A stretch of 64,000 nucleotides of DNA from Endomychus coccineus (lineage: Eukaryota; Arthropoda; Insecta; Coleoptera; Endomychidae), in contig OY294069.1 of NCBI GenBank assembly GCA_958510875.1, positions 163,865,111 to 163,929,110 on the forward strand, read 5' to 3'. Below are positions 10,653 through 21,700 of this stretch, one piece after another (the stretch's first letter is position 1; the number at the start of each line of letters is the position of its first letter). The position numbers and the translations under genes are program-made. The notes beneath the pieces are model-generated. The model ran no database searches and was not told the DNA's origin. It worked only from the letters and a program-made list of their open reading frames with translations.

Positions 10653-12285
10653 CATGTGGCACTCGGGGACTGCCGCGGTGAAGCTATTGCATAGCCTTTT
10701 TTCTCAACTTATGCAATTATAATTATTTATTTATTTTTAATTTATGCAGTATTTTTTTTCTTTGATATTAATTCAAGTTACACTTTTTGAGCTTGGTGAC
10801 CGATAAGAAAACAAATTTTGTTCTTTTATTGAATAAATGAGAAGTTAATATCGTTTAAAATATTTTAATGATCTTACAATACATGTAGGCTATTCAGGAA
10901 TTTGTTATCATTGAAACTATAGGTTTATGGTAACTGAAATAAGAGACATAAGTTTGAGATTTGATATCCTCTAAATATCTGGAAAATATCGCGTCAATGG
11001 TGGCCCCATATTTTGTTGTGGATTCTTGTGGATCATTATTCATTTTCAAATTCAATTTTTCCGAAAGAAAAGTTGTCAACCGCTCTGATTTTTTATCAGC
11101 GAAGTTGATGTTGAAATCACCAGCCAAGATAAGTGGAAATTTATTACCATTTGTACCAAGTATTTTCGACCTTTCTTCAGTGTACTCCAGTAAAGTGCGA
11201 TGAATAAAATGCTCTACCTCGTCCAATTTTGGATTCGGAGAAATGTAAATTGATGACTATGTGTAGGCCATTTCTAAGTTTGCATAAGCACGCACAAATA
11301 TCTCCAAAAAATGAGCGTCTAACATTAACATCGCTAACGTGTGCATTATTTATTTCAATATTCGGACTCATAATATTAGTTACATTATTATTATTTTGGT
11401 AAATAGCTACCTCACCTTTTGGAACAGTACCTCGTTTGAATTGAACAATAGAATTGAAATTAGGTATTTCAATCGGATTATCATGCGCCATGCAAGATTC
11501 GGTAAGAAGTAACACATTTGTTTGTCTCGTAACTGAATCTTGAAAATCGTATTTGTGACTATTTAGACTTTGGCAATTGAAAGTCATTATTGAAATGCCA
11601 TTTCTATTACTAAGGAAATCTAAGACACTTTGAGCTGTCGTCTGAACCCTATTTAAAGGCAGTCTTTTGAATTCTTGCAACAAAAATGCAGTCGATGCAG
11701 CTTGCCTTCGATTATTATAAAACTTGAATGTAGAATTATCGTTTTTTGTCATGATATACAATTTTTCAATATTAGTCACCCGAGAGAGCACAACATAAAC
11801 GAGTTCCTGTTATTTTTCGTTACGGAATTTCTTGATTCGGTCGCCGCGCTCAAAGCCCGCGATGAAAGCTATATGCAATATATGCAATAGATTAATAGAA
11901 ACAGGTACTCTCAGGTCTCTGCTACGCGCGTCTAACGTATAAACTCTAACTGACGCGTAGCGAGCTCCTAGAGGCATATGTCAAAATGATTTCGTTCGTA
12001 GCTAATTACATAGGACGTCTGGAGTTCATGCAATTATGTTTTTAGATAATTCGAACCTTCTAATTTCGATAGGCCACGTGAAAATCCCGGAGTCTAAAGC
12101 GCTAGAGTGTTATAACATTCGTATAAAATAGCGAAATTTCTCACTTTTAGAAACTTCAAATTAATTAATTAATTTGACACATGTTAGGTGTTTAGGTCTA
12201 ACATTATTTTTCGTTACGGAATTTCTTGATTCGGTCGCCGCGCTCAAAGCCCGCGATAAAAGCTATATGCAATAGCTTAAAAAGA
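10653..12285 (-). mobile_element. Helentron (Helitron group) remnant, internally deleted
   Basis: Minus strand. It holds the end of a Pif1/Helitron helicase (LVYVVLSRVTN) fused to an endonuclease/exonuclease/phosphatase domain, then a 3' tail ending GCAGTCCCCGAGTGCCACATG near 10653. Short subterminal inverted repeats are visible: AAGCTATTGCATATAGC at the 5' side and ATGCAATAGCTT at the 3' side. A 5'-end segment of about 75 bp occurs twice, at 11811-11885 and 12204-12275. A second copy of the 3' half lies at 61283-62056. The Rep nickase and most of the helicase are missing. Confidence 0.8.
10894..11815 (-). pseudogene. Helentron helicase C-terminus plus apurinic-type endonuclease domain
   Basis: Helicase motif VI (VLSRVTNIEKLYIM, about 11790-11735) runs into an endonuclease domain with IMTFNCQSLNSHK, LTESC, GDFNINF and a terminal HKP motif. 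These match the N/Q, E, GDFN and DH-type catalytic blocks of the APE-like family. A frameshift near 11220 separates 11177-11791 from 10894-11226. Fusion of the endonuclease to the Rep-helicase C-terminus separates Helentrons from plain Helitrons. The normal SDH is YHK here, so one catalytic residue may be lost. Confidence 0.82.
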
Positions 12286-12289
12286 TTCC

Positions 12290-12765
12290 TAATAAAATAT
12301 TGGTGCAACTTGGCCAATTTCCAATGAAATGTTTAGTATTTCTCCAAGGCATAAGGTTAATAGTTCCACAACATCGCCGTTCGATATAAAAATGCAGTCA
12401 GGTAGGAAGAAGTTCTGCAGATCCCGAGCTTGACAATGGAAGGGTGACTCCCTTGAGCTCATCTAGTTCACTTATCTGTAATTTCTCCGTAGAAAATAAC
12501 AGACGAGATTGCTGACGAGGAAAAGGGAGAGATCGCTCACCTTTCTACGATGTTTAGAGATGGTGATGAATTCGTGAGTGTCGTAAGTATGACATTACTA
12601 ATCAGAAGAATAGCTCTTTTCTGAATAGAATCTAAGAGCTTCAGCGTATATTTGGAAGCTGAAATCCAAACATGTGAATAGTACCCAGGCAGGTCGAATC
12701 TGGGCTTCGTGAATCATGGAGACCCGCTGTGATGTAAAGTAGCTCTTGGCACCGGATAGAAAACT
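12290..12765 (-). pseudogene. Non-LTR retrotransposon remnant: reverse transcriptase C-terminal region
   Basis: Minus-strand fragments read EAQIRP, YCSHVW, ASKYTLKLLDSIQKRAILLI, then HRRKVSDLSLF-like and CRTSSYLTAFLYRTAMLWN. These form the conserved region after the palm in Jockey/CR1-type LINEs. Frames shift repeatedly, so this is an old relic. It abuts the 5' end of the Helentron remnant. Confidence 0.7.
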
Positions 12766-12769
12766 TAAT

Positions 12770-13303
12770 TGGAAATCAAAATATGCCTGCTTAAATACTA
12801 TTTGGAATTGAAAGAGTAAGGCGAGGGATTACCCTCAGCTGGATATAAATCTGAATCCATTAAATTGCTTTTTAGCTTGTACATTTCCATCCCTTCTGAA
12901 TTAACTAGGTATTTGTCATTACTGTGTTTCAAGTTTTATGTGGGCAAAATGTTCTTTATACCGTGTTAGAATACTCCTTCTTTTCCTAGTTTGGTCCACC
13001 TAGCATTTTGAACTTTACTCACAAACGATTTTGAGACAATTTAGTGATTCTTCTCCAGCTGAATGAAGGTAATCCCTTATACACAGTAGTATTGAATTCA
13101 AATTGTATCCATAAAGATATATTTATATTTCTATATCAGTTTACTATGATAATCTCTCCAATAATAGTAAATGGTGCATAAACAGATATCACGTTTGGAT
13201 CTTACGTTTTGCCAATAACGTATTTTGTGTTTCAAAGATAAATTGTCAGAGTCGGAAACTGCAGTCACCACTGCCTTAAGCATACCTACAGACATTCAAC
13301 ATA
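12770..13303. other. Intergenic, no feature recognised
   Basis: AT-rich sequence without repeats or coding motifs, ending at the TA before the foldback element. Confidence 0.45.
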
Positions 13304-13499
13304 TAGTCCAGGCTGTGAACCGGAAAATAAAAAAAAAAAACATGTAAGTACGAATCGAAAAATTTCTGTTGCATTAGCTTCAGGAGGTTCTCAGGATCAT
13401 TCATACACCCTGAAACCTCTTGGGAACCCCAACCCCACCCATTGGGGGCGACATTTGCAACATGCCAAGTGTTGAATTGTATTTTCTACAAGAAAAGAT

Positions 13500-14510
13500 A
13501 TTTTGGCATTTCGAGTGCACCTAATAAGTTTTTTGGGTCGCTGAACACGAAGCCGAAGTCGTATTTACTTGCAATCCATCGTTGAGGTGGTCAAATCAAC
13601 AAAATTGCCAATTTCGCACCCCTTATACGTTATTCTGCAATTTACGTTTTCTTGTCAATTCTAGTGCACCAAGGGTTTTTTTTGGGTAGCTGAACACGAA
13701 TTTGGAGCCAGATTCACTTGCAATCCATCGTTGAGGTGGTAAAATTGACAAAATTTGCTAATTTTGCACCCTTAATATGTTGTTTTGCAATTTATGTGTT
13801 TTAGGCATTTCGAATGCACCAAGGAGGTTTCCTGGGTCGCTGAATACGATTCCAAAACCAGATTTATCTAAAATTCATCGTTCGGGTGGTGAAATCGTCA
13901 AAATTGGCCAATTTTGCAGCCCTTATACGTTATTCTGCAATTTACGTTTTCTTGTCAATTCTAGTGCACCAAGGGTTTTTTTTGGGTAGCTGAACACGAA
14001 TTTGGAGCCAGATTCACTTGCAAATCAATCGTTGAGGTGGTAAAATTGACAAAATTTGCTAATTTTGCACCCTTAATATGTTGTTTTGCAATTTATGTGT
14101 TTTAGGCATTTCGAATGCACCAAGGAGGTTTCCTGGGTCGCTGAATACGATTCCAAAACCAGATTTATCTAAAATTCATCGTTCGGGTGGTGAAATCGTC
14201 AAAATTGGCCAATTTTGCAGCCCTTATATGTTATTCTGCAATTTACGTGTTTTTGTCAATTCGAGTGCACAAGGAGGTTTTTTGGGTCGCTGAACACGAA
14301 GCCGTAGTCGTATTTACTTGCAATCCATCGTTGAGGTGGTAAAATTGACAAAATTGGCCAATTTTGCACCCTTAATATGTTGTTTTGCAATTTACGTGTT
14401 TTCATCATTTTAAGTGCACCAAGGAGGTTTTTTGAGTCGCTGAATACGATTCCAAAGCCAGATTTACTCGAATATCATCATAGGAGTGGGAAATTTACAA
14501 AAATGGCTAA
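13500..14510 (+). repeat. Left tandem array, seven units of about 150 bp
   Basis: Each unit contains TTTGCAATTTACGTGTTTT, a CACCAAGG.GGTTTTTTGGG block, GTCGCTGAA.ACGA, a CAATCCATCGTTGAGGTGG block, and AAAATTGGCCAATTTTGCAC. The GTCGCTGAA motif recurs near 13531, 13682, 13832, 13982, 14133, 14282 and 14432. A higher-order 300-bp duplication is evident, since 13621-13920 is nearly the same as 13921-14220. Confidence 0.9.
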
Positions 14511-14519
14511 TTTGACACG

Positions 14520-15289
14520 CTTCTAAATTTTTATAATTTTTGCATTTTAAAATTATTTCGGAGTTTTCTCCTTTTTCAATATGAAGAGGATAGGAATATT
14601 AGTAATTGTTTGAAAAAGAACACAAATATTCAATAACTACACTTTCATGTTCAAAAAACACTTGATTGATAACACTTAAATGCAACAACGTCCATACACT
14701 GACACACGCTTCTGCGTTCTTGTTGGTTCTTGAACAATAAAATACAAAATGAAGTATACATTGAACTGTATAAAATACAAATATAGCTACAAGAGAGGAT
14801 GTTGTTCTTTGTCGTCTATAAAGAAACTGAACAGATTGTTATGTCCGACATAAGGAGGTGAAAAAAAATCTCTCTTTCCAAGCAGTGGACCACGTCATAA
14901 ACAGATGCGACGTTTGAACACATGCACATGTATGTGGATATAACCTGTGTAACGATCTCAGGGCTGTAAAATGAGATAAGTTTAGAAGGATACAGTCTTT
15001 GGTTTTCTGTATATTAAATATGTATACGAAGGGGCCCTACACATTTAAAAAAGAAGGAATTTAACAATTATTATGATGAGTACAACACACCTTCTTATAT
15101 CTACCTTTTTTACATTATATCTGGGTACGTTACTTACAAAAGAGTGCACCTGCCGGTATAAAGATAGATGCCTGTATATTAATACCTATAGGTATACTAT
15201 ATACTATAACTGGAGTAGAGATTTTGTATACCTGTGCCTAAAGAAACGTAAAAAGGAAAAAAATGTATTTTGAAAACCGTTTCATTCTA
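14520..15289. other. Central spacer of the foldback element
   Basis: About 770 bp between the two arrays. The longest frame (15073-15273) has no recognisable motif and starts in low-complexity AT sequence, so no gene is called. Confidence 0.5.
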
Positions 15290-15880
15290 TTTCAAGATAC
15301 CAATATTTTGGTGTTGGTGACCAATTTTGTCTATTTCACCACCCCAACGATAAATTTTAAGCAAATCTGGCTTCGGAATCGTATTCAGCGACCCAAAAAA
15401 CCTCCTTGGTACAATCTTAATGCCTAAAACACGTAAATTGCAAAATAACATATTAGGGGTGCAAAATTGACCAATTTTGTCCATTTCACCACCCCAACGA
15501 TGAATTTTAAGTAAATCTGGCTTCAGAATCGTATTCAGCGACCCAAAAAACCTCCTTGGTGCAATTTAAATGCCTAAAACACGTAAATTGCAAAGTAACA
15601 TATTAGGGGTGCAAAATTGGCCAATTTTTTCGATTTTACCACCCCTACAATGGATTGCAAGTAAATCTATCACCGGTTTGGTGTTCGGCAACCCAAAAAC
15701 CTCATTGATGCATTCAAAATGCCAAAAACACGTAAATTGCAAAATAACATCTTAGGAGTGCGAAATTGGCCAATTTTGTCGATTTGACCACCCCTACGAT
15801 GTATTGCAAGTAAATCTGGCTCCGGATTCATGTTCAGTGACCCAAAAAACCTACCAGGTGCAATCGAAATGCCAAAATAC
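15290..15880 (-). repeat. Right tandem array, four inverted units of about 150 bp
   Basis: The reverse complement of the left-array unit recurs with CAGCGACCCAAAAAACCTCC near 15386 and 15536 and diverged versions near 15688 and 15836. Small frames in this stretch are read-through of the repeat and not genes. Confidence 0.9.
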
Positions 15881-16102
15881 CTTTTTTGTAGAAAATACAA
15901 TTCAAGACTTGTCATGTTGCAAATTTGAGGCTATTTCGGACTATTTTCGCCCCCAATGGGTGGGGTTGGGGTTCACAAGAGGTTTCAAGGTGTATGAATG
16001 ATCCTGAGAACCTATTGAAGCTAATGCAAATAAAATTTTTTGATTCGAACCTACATGTTTTTTTTTTATTATAGCTAAAATCCCGGTTCACAGCCTGGAC
16101 TA

Positions 16103-17690
16103 ATAGTAATAATGATCGAAGTAATTAAATATCCCGACTTGTATAACAGAGTCATTTGATATAAATGTCTGAAGAATGTCTAGTAGGCGAGCGTAAAAAT
16201 AAAAACAATTGCAAATCGTAATAACCGTACAGCGAACAGTTAATTCGAGCATTCCATGAACTCAATTAATTAAAACATAAATAGATGAGAAATATAATAC
16301 AGTTGTCGGTTCGTTTAAAAAACCTTTAATCTTCCGGATTTTTTCACTGTGGTCGCTAACAATCCTTTAAAATATGGAGCATTCTAAACAAATGAAGCTC
16401 CTAAAGTCGCTCTTCTTGAAAAGTTGTAATAAAAAAAACTAGCAGCTGTTGTGTGTTCTACTCCTTTTATTAAGATTGGAAGATTTAAATGAACGATGAT
16501 TTATCGATCACTTCAGTTAGAAAAATAGCTTTTGGGCACACTTCTGCGGGTCAAACGTAGCAGAAAAACACTATCGTCATCATGGTTGAATGGAATCCTA
16601 AAATTCCATTCGAAAAACTGAAGATTGATATCAGAAATACCTCTCAAAACAGGACTACTGCGCTCAAAAACGATACAGTTCCTAATTTCACCACTTCAGA
16701 GCGATTTGTAAAATTTCAAACCTATACGACCAATAGGAACGCCGCATCCGTCTCCACATTTTTTACATACACACACACACATGCAAACACACCGGCAAAA
16801 AAATTCAAAAAGGCTCAAAACTGACATTTCTGCAAATGTTCCGTCAGACCAATTACAATATATCCCTCATACCTACCACGTTATAGTGGGGAAGTACGAA
16901 ATGATCCTGAGGAAATTTTAACTTTCAATTGACAATAAAAAGTATCCCACTCTTTGAAAAATCGTTCTAGGACGAAAGTTCATACAGAAAAGTGTTGTTA
17001 TCTTTTTCAGCACCTTTTGAAAACCTTCGCACAAATCACATATCTACATACGGATATTTCAAAATCCAAAATCAACTTACTTATCAGTTTCACTATGAAG
17101 TCTTCTAATAATTATATGAATCACTTATATCACTTAGCTTTCATATAATAACACGGTTAATGCGACTCAACTACACTTTATATTAATCTTTGTTGTTATC
17201 AACATGATGAGCAGTAATCGTTTTTAGACGAAAGAAAGTATTTTTTAATTCCCGAATCAGTACGATCAGTGCCAAATGTAACATATACCCACAACCTTGA
17301 ATGGAGCTACGAATACTTTTGTGTATAGCTGCCGTGGTGAATGGTTATCGTAATTGGACATATCCTGTGGCATTCATTGTAAGATAAAAGAGAAGCGTTG
17401 CTTTGCATTCTGTCCTATCTCTTACTTGCCCCTGTAGCTTAAAAACAATTACCTATTATCAGCTTACGTAGTAGGTCCTATCGTGAAAAATAAACCAATC
17501 GTTAATTAGATTGTGCCGTTGCCAGTGGCGGCTGGTTACTCTAAGCTATGGTGAGGAAGAATTTTCAATCTGTATTATTAATAATAGTGAATTCAGAAGG
17601 GGTCTGGCAGCCTGACCCTAATTTATTTTTGCAGCTAAGCGTTGGTACTTGACAGTATCTTCAATGTTGTATTCTCAAATGTTTTAAATA
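16103..17690. other. Intergenic, with possible diverged repeat
   Basis: A stretch near 16800-16900 (TTCAAAAAGGCTCAAAAC then TACAATATATCCCTCATACC) loosely resembles 20130-20210 (TTCAAAATGGCTTAAAAC then TACAATATATGAGGCAAG). An old dispersed repeat is likely. Nothing else is recognisable. Confidence 0.35.
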
Positions 17691-18050
17691 ACTTCGTAAT
17701 AGTCTGGGAGCCAGAGCGATATGGTGGGCCTGAATGAACACACCTTGACTCTACTGTATATTGGTGGAGAAAGGTTCAATGGACAATAGCTCTCACATCG
17801 TTTATTGTGAGGCGTTTCCAAGCTACAGCCACCTCAAATTTTGAACTCTTTCATGGCCATGAACCCTTTTTGGAGTTGTTGTATATTGAAAAGAATGTAA
17901 ATTTAATTTGCTACTAGTTCCAAGTTTCATATTTAGTAGGCTAAATGGCATGCACGAGCACATTTTCTAACCTGGTGGAAAATGTTTGTTATTGCTGCCA
18001 GTTGTTGGAAAAATACATGCCAAGGTTTATTATCGGGGTATTTTCGAGTA
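17690..18050. repeat. Dispersed repeat, partial copy of the 60-kb foldback family
   Basis: TAGTCTGGGAGCCAGAGCGA and GTGGGCCTGAATGAACACAC, then ATATTGGTGGAGAAAGGTTC and GCGTTTCCAAGCTACAGCCA, all recur at 60030-60510, part of them inverted. A second block (GGTGGAAAATGTTTGTTATT, GCCAGTTGTTGGAAAAATA) also recurs there. No coding potential. Confidence 0.8.
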
Positions 18051-18239
18051 ATTGGTCATTATTTGGACCAAAAATGGACTTTTTGACCATTATACGGCAA
18101 AAACGGCTGCATGGCACCTTATCAAATACGTCAATTTGGTGTCGAATAATAACCAAAATGGGTGTCAATGTTTCCATTCCAATACAACTCCTCCCTCAAC
18201 CCCAAAAACCTGAATCACAAAAAAATCAATAATTTTGAT

Positions 18240-18790
18240 AATAACCACTGCGGACTCTAAATAATTTCGTAATGTATCATAATATTTATTTAATTATCTG
18301 CCTGTTTCATATGTATGCTTTATTTCTACCCTCTACCCCCATTTTGATTATTTTCACCCCTACCTCTACCTCAACATGACCAATATAATATACAACAGCT
18401 TTTAGTGAATATATTCGGGGGAAATATACTTATGCATTGGAATGCATATACAATGAACCATGTGGAAAACTTTTTTATTATTAACTTTAGGAAAAAGTTA
18501 TTTCTCATGATCTCATCAGATATTAAATATTTCCAATCGTATACGCGGTTTGTCAAAAAATATGAATTTTATTCAGGACTAAAGCACCTTTATATTTGAC
18601 CATATCGAAAATTGTTATGAAGGAAAGTTGAGCATGACTGAAAACTACGTTCAAATATGCATTTACATCGAAAAAATTATTTTTCTCTTTTGTATACAAA
18701 ATCAATGCAAATTTAACCGTAGTTACATGTACCATACATGGAAATACTACCTCACTTTATTCGTTGACTATTTCGAATGTTTCCATAACA
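18240..18790. other. Intergenic, no feature recognised
   Basis: AT-rich. Overlapping short frames on both strands have no motif support. Confidence 0.45.
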
Positions 18791-18793
18791 ACC

Positions 18794-19470
18794 ATTACAC
18801 CGGTCAACACGATTTTTGGGTCTAACTTCTACATGTTAAATTTTGGTTTCTCTTACGACAAAAATAAGGAAAAAAATTTATTTTCCGATTAAAGTTTGCT
18901 TTTGTAGAAACTAGAACAATTTTTAAATTTTTCAATTTTTTACATTTTTTCTACACTTCCACTGTAAATTATAACATTTTTTTAGATACAAGAGTCTTTT
19001 TTATTCAAGATTTGTGATAAACAATAACATATAGATGTGAAATAATAAGAAATTAATGTCTAAAAGTGAATATTTTTCGTATTTCTTCTATGCTCGTATG
19101 AGCTCTCTCGTATTAAACCCCAAATGTAATCTCTCATCATATTCTCGTTGTACTGCCCTTGATATCGCCGTTCAAAGTCCATCACGTCTTGGTGAAAACG
19201 TTCTCCTTGTTCCTCGGAGTAGGCCCCCATGTTGTCTTTAAATTCGTCCAGATGAGAATGTAGCATATGAAGTTTATGAGACATTCTGCAGCCCATAACT
19301 TTAAAGCTTTTAAGCATTTTTTCAATCATACTTATCGTCGTAAATCAGACCAAAGCAAACTTTATGAATTAAATATGAATATTTAAGTGTTTTTCAATGT
19401 CTAGAATCAGAATTCAAACAAGAGAACAGAAACCCAAAAAAAATATTTTTTTTTGTTGACCTGTGTTATT
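18794..19470 (-). mobile_element. Small transposon-like element carrying an 89-codon ORF
   Basis: The ends are imperfect inverted repeats. The left reads ATTACACCGGTCAACA and the right, on the minus strand, reads ATAACACAGGTCAACA (14 of 16 match). Both are followed by poly-A/T and a TTTGGG or CCCAAA block. The single ORF inside is on the minus strand. The structure suggests a non-autonomous DNA element that retained the 3' end of a larger gene. Confidence 0.55.
19060..19329 (-). CDS. Uncharacterised mobile-element-associated protein, C-terminal part
   Basis: An uninterrupted 89-codon frame starts with ATG at 19329. It is hydrophilic and rich in His, Met, Glu and Tyr, with blocks CRMSHKLHMLHSHLDEF, SEEQGERFHQDVM, FERRYQGQYNENMM and DYIWGLIR. 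From memory these blocks recur in many unnamed arthropod predicted proteins and seem to be the C-terminus of a longer protein. No enzymatic motif is evident and I assign no function. It is unusual in being intact while surrounded by decayed repeats. A frame upstream of the ATG looks related but is interrupted, so this is probably a truncated copy and not a full gene. Confidence 0.5.
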   Translation of the reverse strand: MIEKMLKSFKVMGCRMSHKLHMLHSHLDEFKDNMGAYSEEQGERFHQDVMDFERRYQGQYNENMMRDYIWGLIRESSYEHRRNTKNIHF

Positions 19471-19479
19471 GAGCGACAT

Positions 19480-21050
19480 TCATTTATCAAAAAGTCAACT
19501 ACGTTTATATAATATCTCACTTTCAGCCATTGTATCTCTGCACTCTTTAACTATCCTTGATGCGACTGGAAGTGACATAAGAGCACTTAGAGCCGACCGG
19601 CAGTCTCTGAATATATTTTTGTTCGCCTATTTATATAGTTTCCTCGCAGGTTTTCCAAGGCACTGGTCAAAATTGCTTAGATCTCCGCCTGTAACATCAC
19701 ACAGTACGTACCTGGGGCATTTTTAGGTATTGTCCTGTACCCGAAGCATAATCTATTTTGGAGTATATTGGACCCGCCTGTATGGCATTCTAGCAACGGT
19801 TTACTTTCATGATACCACAGAGTAGCTACATAATTATCTATGACTACAAACATGTAACAATGTTACGTTACTACTACGAGGATATCTTTTTTAATTGTAT
19901 AATACTAATTTCCGAAACCAGTGTAAGTTAAATGTATGATTGTGATATATAATTATAGCTATAATGATACAAAAAATACTATAGGGTCGATTCCAAAAAC
20001 TGAGAATGGGTGCCAATAGAACTACTTGCAAGGGGGAGTCCGCGGACCTAAATCATAGATATCCTATATTCCCCACTCCAAATGATTTGACAAATGAGAA
20101 ACAAAAATCTCGAACATAGTCTTATAGAAAGATTCAAAATGGCTTAAAACGGATATTCCTGCGAAAATGCTGAGAACTCTCTTGGTCCCCTTACAATATA
20201 TGAGGCAAGTAGAATTGATATAGCAGATCTGAAATCAAAAGTTCGAAAACCGTTTGATGAACCACAGCGATCACGCTCGTCAGAACTCATTCATTCCACT
20301 GAGATTTTTTTAAAGTTGTTGTAAATGTTAAAGCGCGGAAACACATTTTTAAATGTAGTTTTCAAAGTTACTTATTTTTCTCACAATATTCTCCTTAGAT
20401 CACCATACATTAGATCTCATTTTCAAATGAAACATTTGAAGGGGAGGGGGCCGTCGCCCCTCCTATGGATACGCGCCTGGATGATTCATTGTTACTTTGT
20501 ATTCAATTTCCGATTACTTGAATAGCATAGCTTCAAGATATACAATGCTCTTCATTCAATTCATTGATTTGACTGATGACGAATCATACAATAATTGTTT
20601 CGAAAGTTGCAGATAGGAAGTAACATTACTCATTTGTTTTTCTAACGTAATTGCACCCTCTTTGAAATAACGTTGAGACGATCACAATGTTTTTCTACTT
20701 CAGTCAAGTCAGGACAAAAGCTATCATTATTCTAGCTATGTATGTGTATTTGGTGGTTAGATAACAGCTTTTAGTGAGAGTTTCTCTAATGGAAACAGCT
20801 AGAAAGGAAACGACCTAACCACTAGATTAATCACTTCCTAATTTACTTCCCAAGAGTACTGATGAATTGAATCCATTCTCTTGAACTTCGTTATCGATTC
20901 ATTCATATCATAAAGATGAGAATGACTCAGTATTTTCTAGATTAAATTTAATTAATGTTATTATTGAAGAGACACAATAAATATTTGATGTAAATCCATT
21001 ATCACTTGGGAAAGGTTTTTAAGAAAATTAAAAAAGAGATTACACTTATT
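19480..21050. other. Intergenic, no gene recognised
   Basis: Contains the diverged repeat near 20130-20210 shared with 16.8 kb. No exon-like structure was seen. Confidence 0.4.
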
Positions 21051-21059
21051 ACGGCTTGA

Positions 21060-21700
21060 TATATTCAACTTAACACGTTTCGTTGAACAATTACTTCGTC
21101 AGAAAGATATAGTACATAGAATTTTAAACTAAGAACGAATCAGGAATAGCATGAAAACAGTTCCAAGGGGAGGGGGGTGGTTGGTCATTCTATTGAGGGT
21201 GGTTGTATCATGTATTTGTGAATGTTTTCGCATTTACAGTGATTCTAACAATGGTAATTCAAAAGTTTTTGTTGGAAGTGAAGTGTTTCATGATTTTCCA
21301 GGAAACTGTGACCGTATTCAAGTAGTAGGTTGGAAAATGTGGAATCTTCGTTTCTTACACTGTTGCTACGTTGATGTTCTTTGGATCTAGTCTTGATGTT
21401 GCGTTCCATCTGCCCTAAATAAACTGAAGAACAATCTACTCAGCTTAATCTGTATACACTTGACTTTTGAATTTTATCGACTCTAGACTCGACTTTTAAT
21501 CAAATTGCCTAGAGTAGTAGTTACTCTTTATGCTGGCGTTTAATTCAACTTTTTCAAAAGAATGTTAACATTATTTGTTCAATTTCTCAGAAGACTTAAC
21601 GGTTCGAATTCCTCAGGTTCCGTTTTTTCAATGATAGGGAAGATTTCATTTAGCGTATAATTTTTCAAACCTTCTTTGCTAATATGTTTTCTATAATGTT
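21060..21700 (-). mobile_element. Penelope-like element remnant (GIY-YIG end and 3' terminus)
   Basis: Minus-strand fragments across frames match the GIY-YIG module: VYRL, CSSVYLGQM, RNIKTRSKEHQRSN, then FSNYLLEYGHSF. Numerous stops and frameshifts are present. Downstream on the same strand lies a hammerhead-like motif (21068-21106), where a Penelope 3' end is expected. Confidence 0.65.
21068..21106 (-). ncRNA. Degenerate hammerhead-like motif
   Basis: CTGACGA (21102-21096) and GAAAC (21081-21077) on the minus strand have the core spacing of a Penelope hammerhead, followed by ACGTGT that could form a 3-bp helix III. Helix II and helix I pair poorly, so it is probably inactive. Confidence 0.4.

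Larger units (their letters stand above)
13306..16100. mobile_element. 2.8-kb foldback element with tandem-repeat arms
   Basis: The left end reads GTCCAGGCTGTGAACCGG and the right end CCGGTTCACAGCCTGGAC, each flanked by TA (13304-13305 and 16101-16102). Next come inverted subterminal blocks of about 150 bp (13320-13500 versus 15890-16080, e.g. CCCAACCCCACCCATTGGGG versus CCCCAATGGGTGGGGTTGGG). Then tandem copies of a unit of about 150 bp, seven on the left and four inverted on the right. The central 770 bp is single-copy within the window. No transposase is visible. The architecture resembles foldback elements of the FB/Galileo kind, though no relationship to those is implied. Confidence 0.85.

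Noticed and set aside
13777..14293. Repeated 70-codon frames with near-identical protein
   Set aside because: They are read-through of the 150-bp tandem repeat. The same text appears inverted at 15.3-15.9 kb, so no gene is implied.
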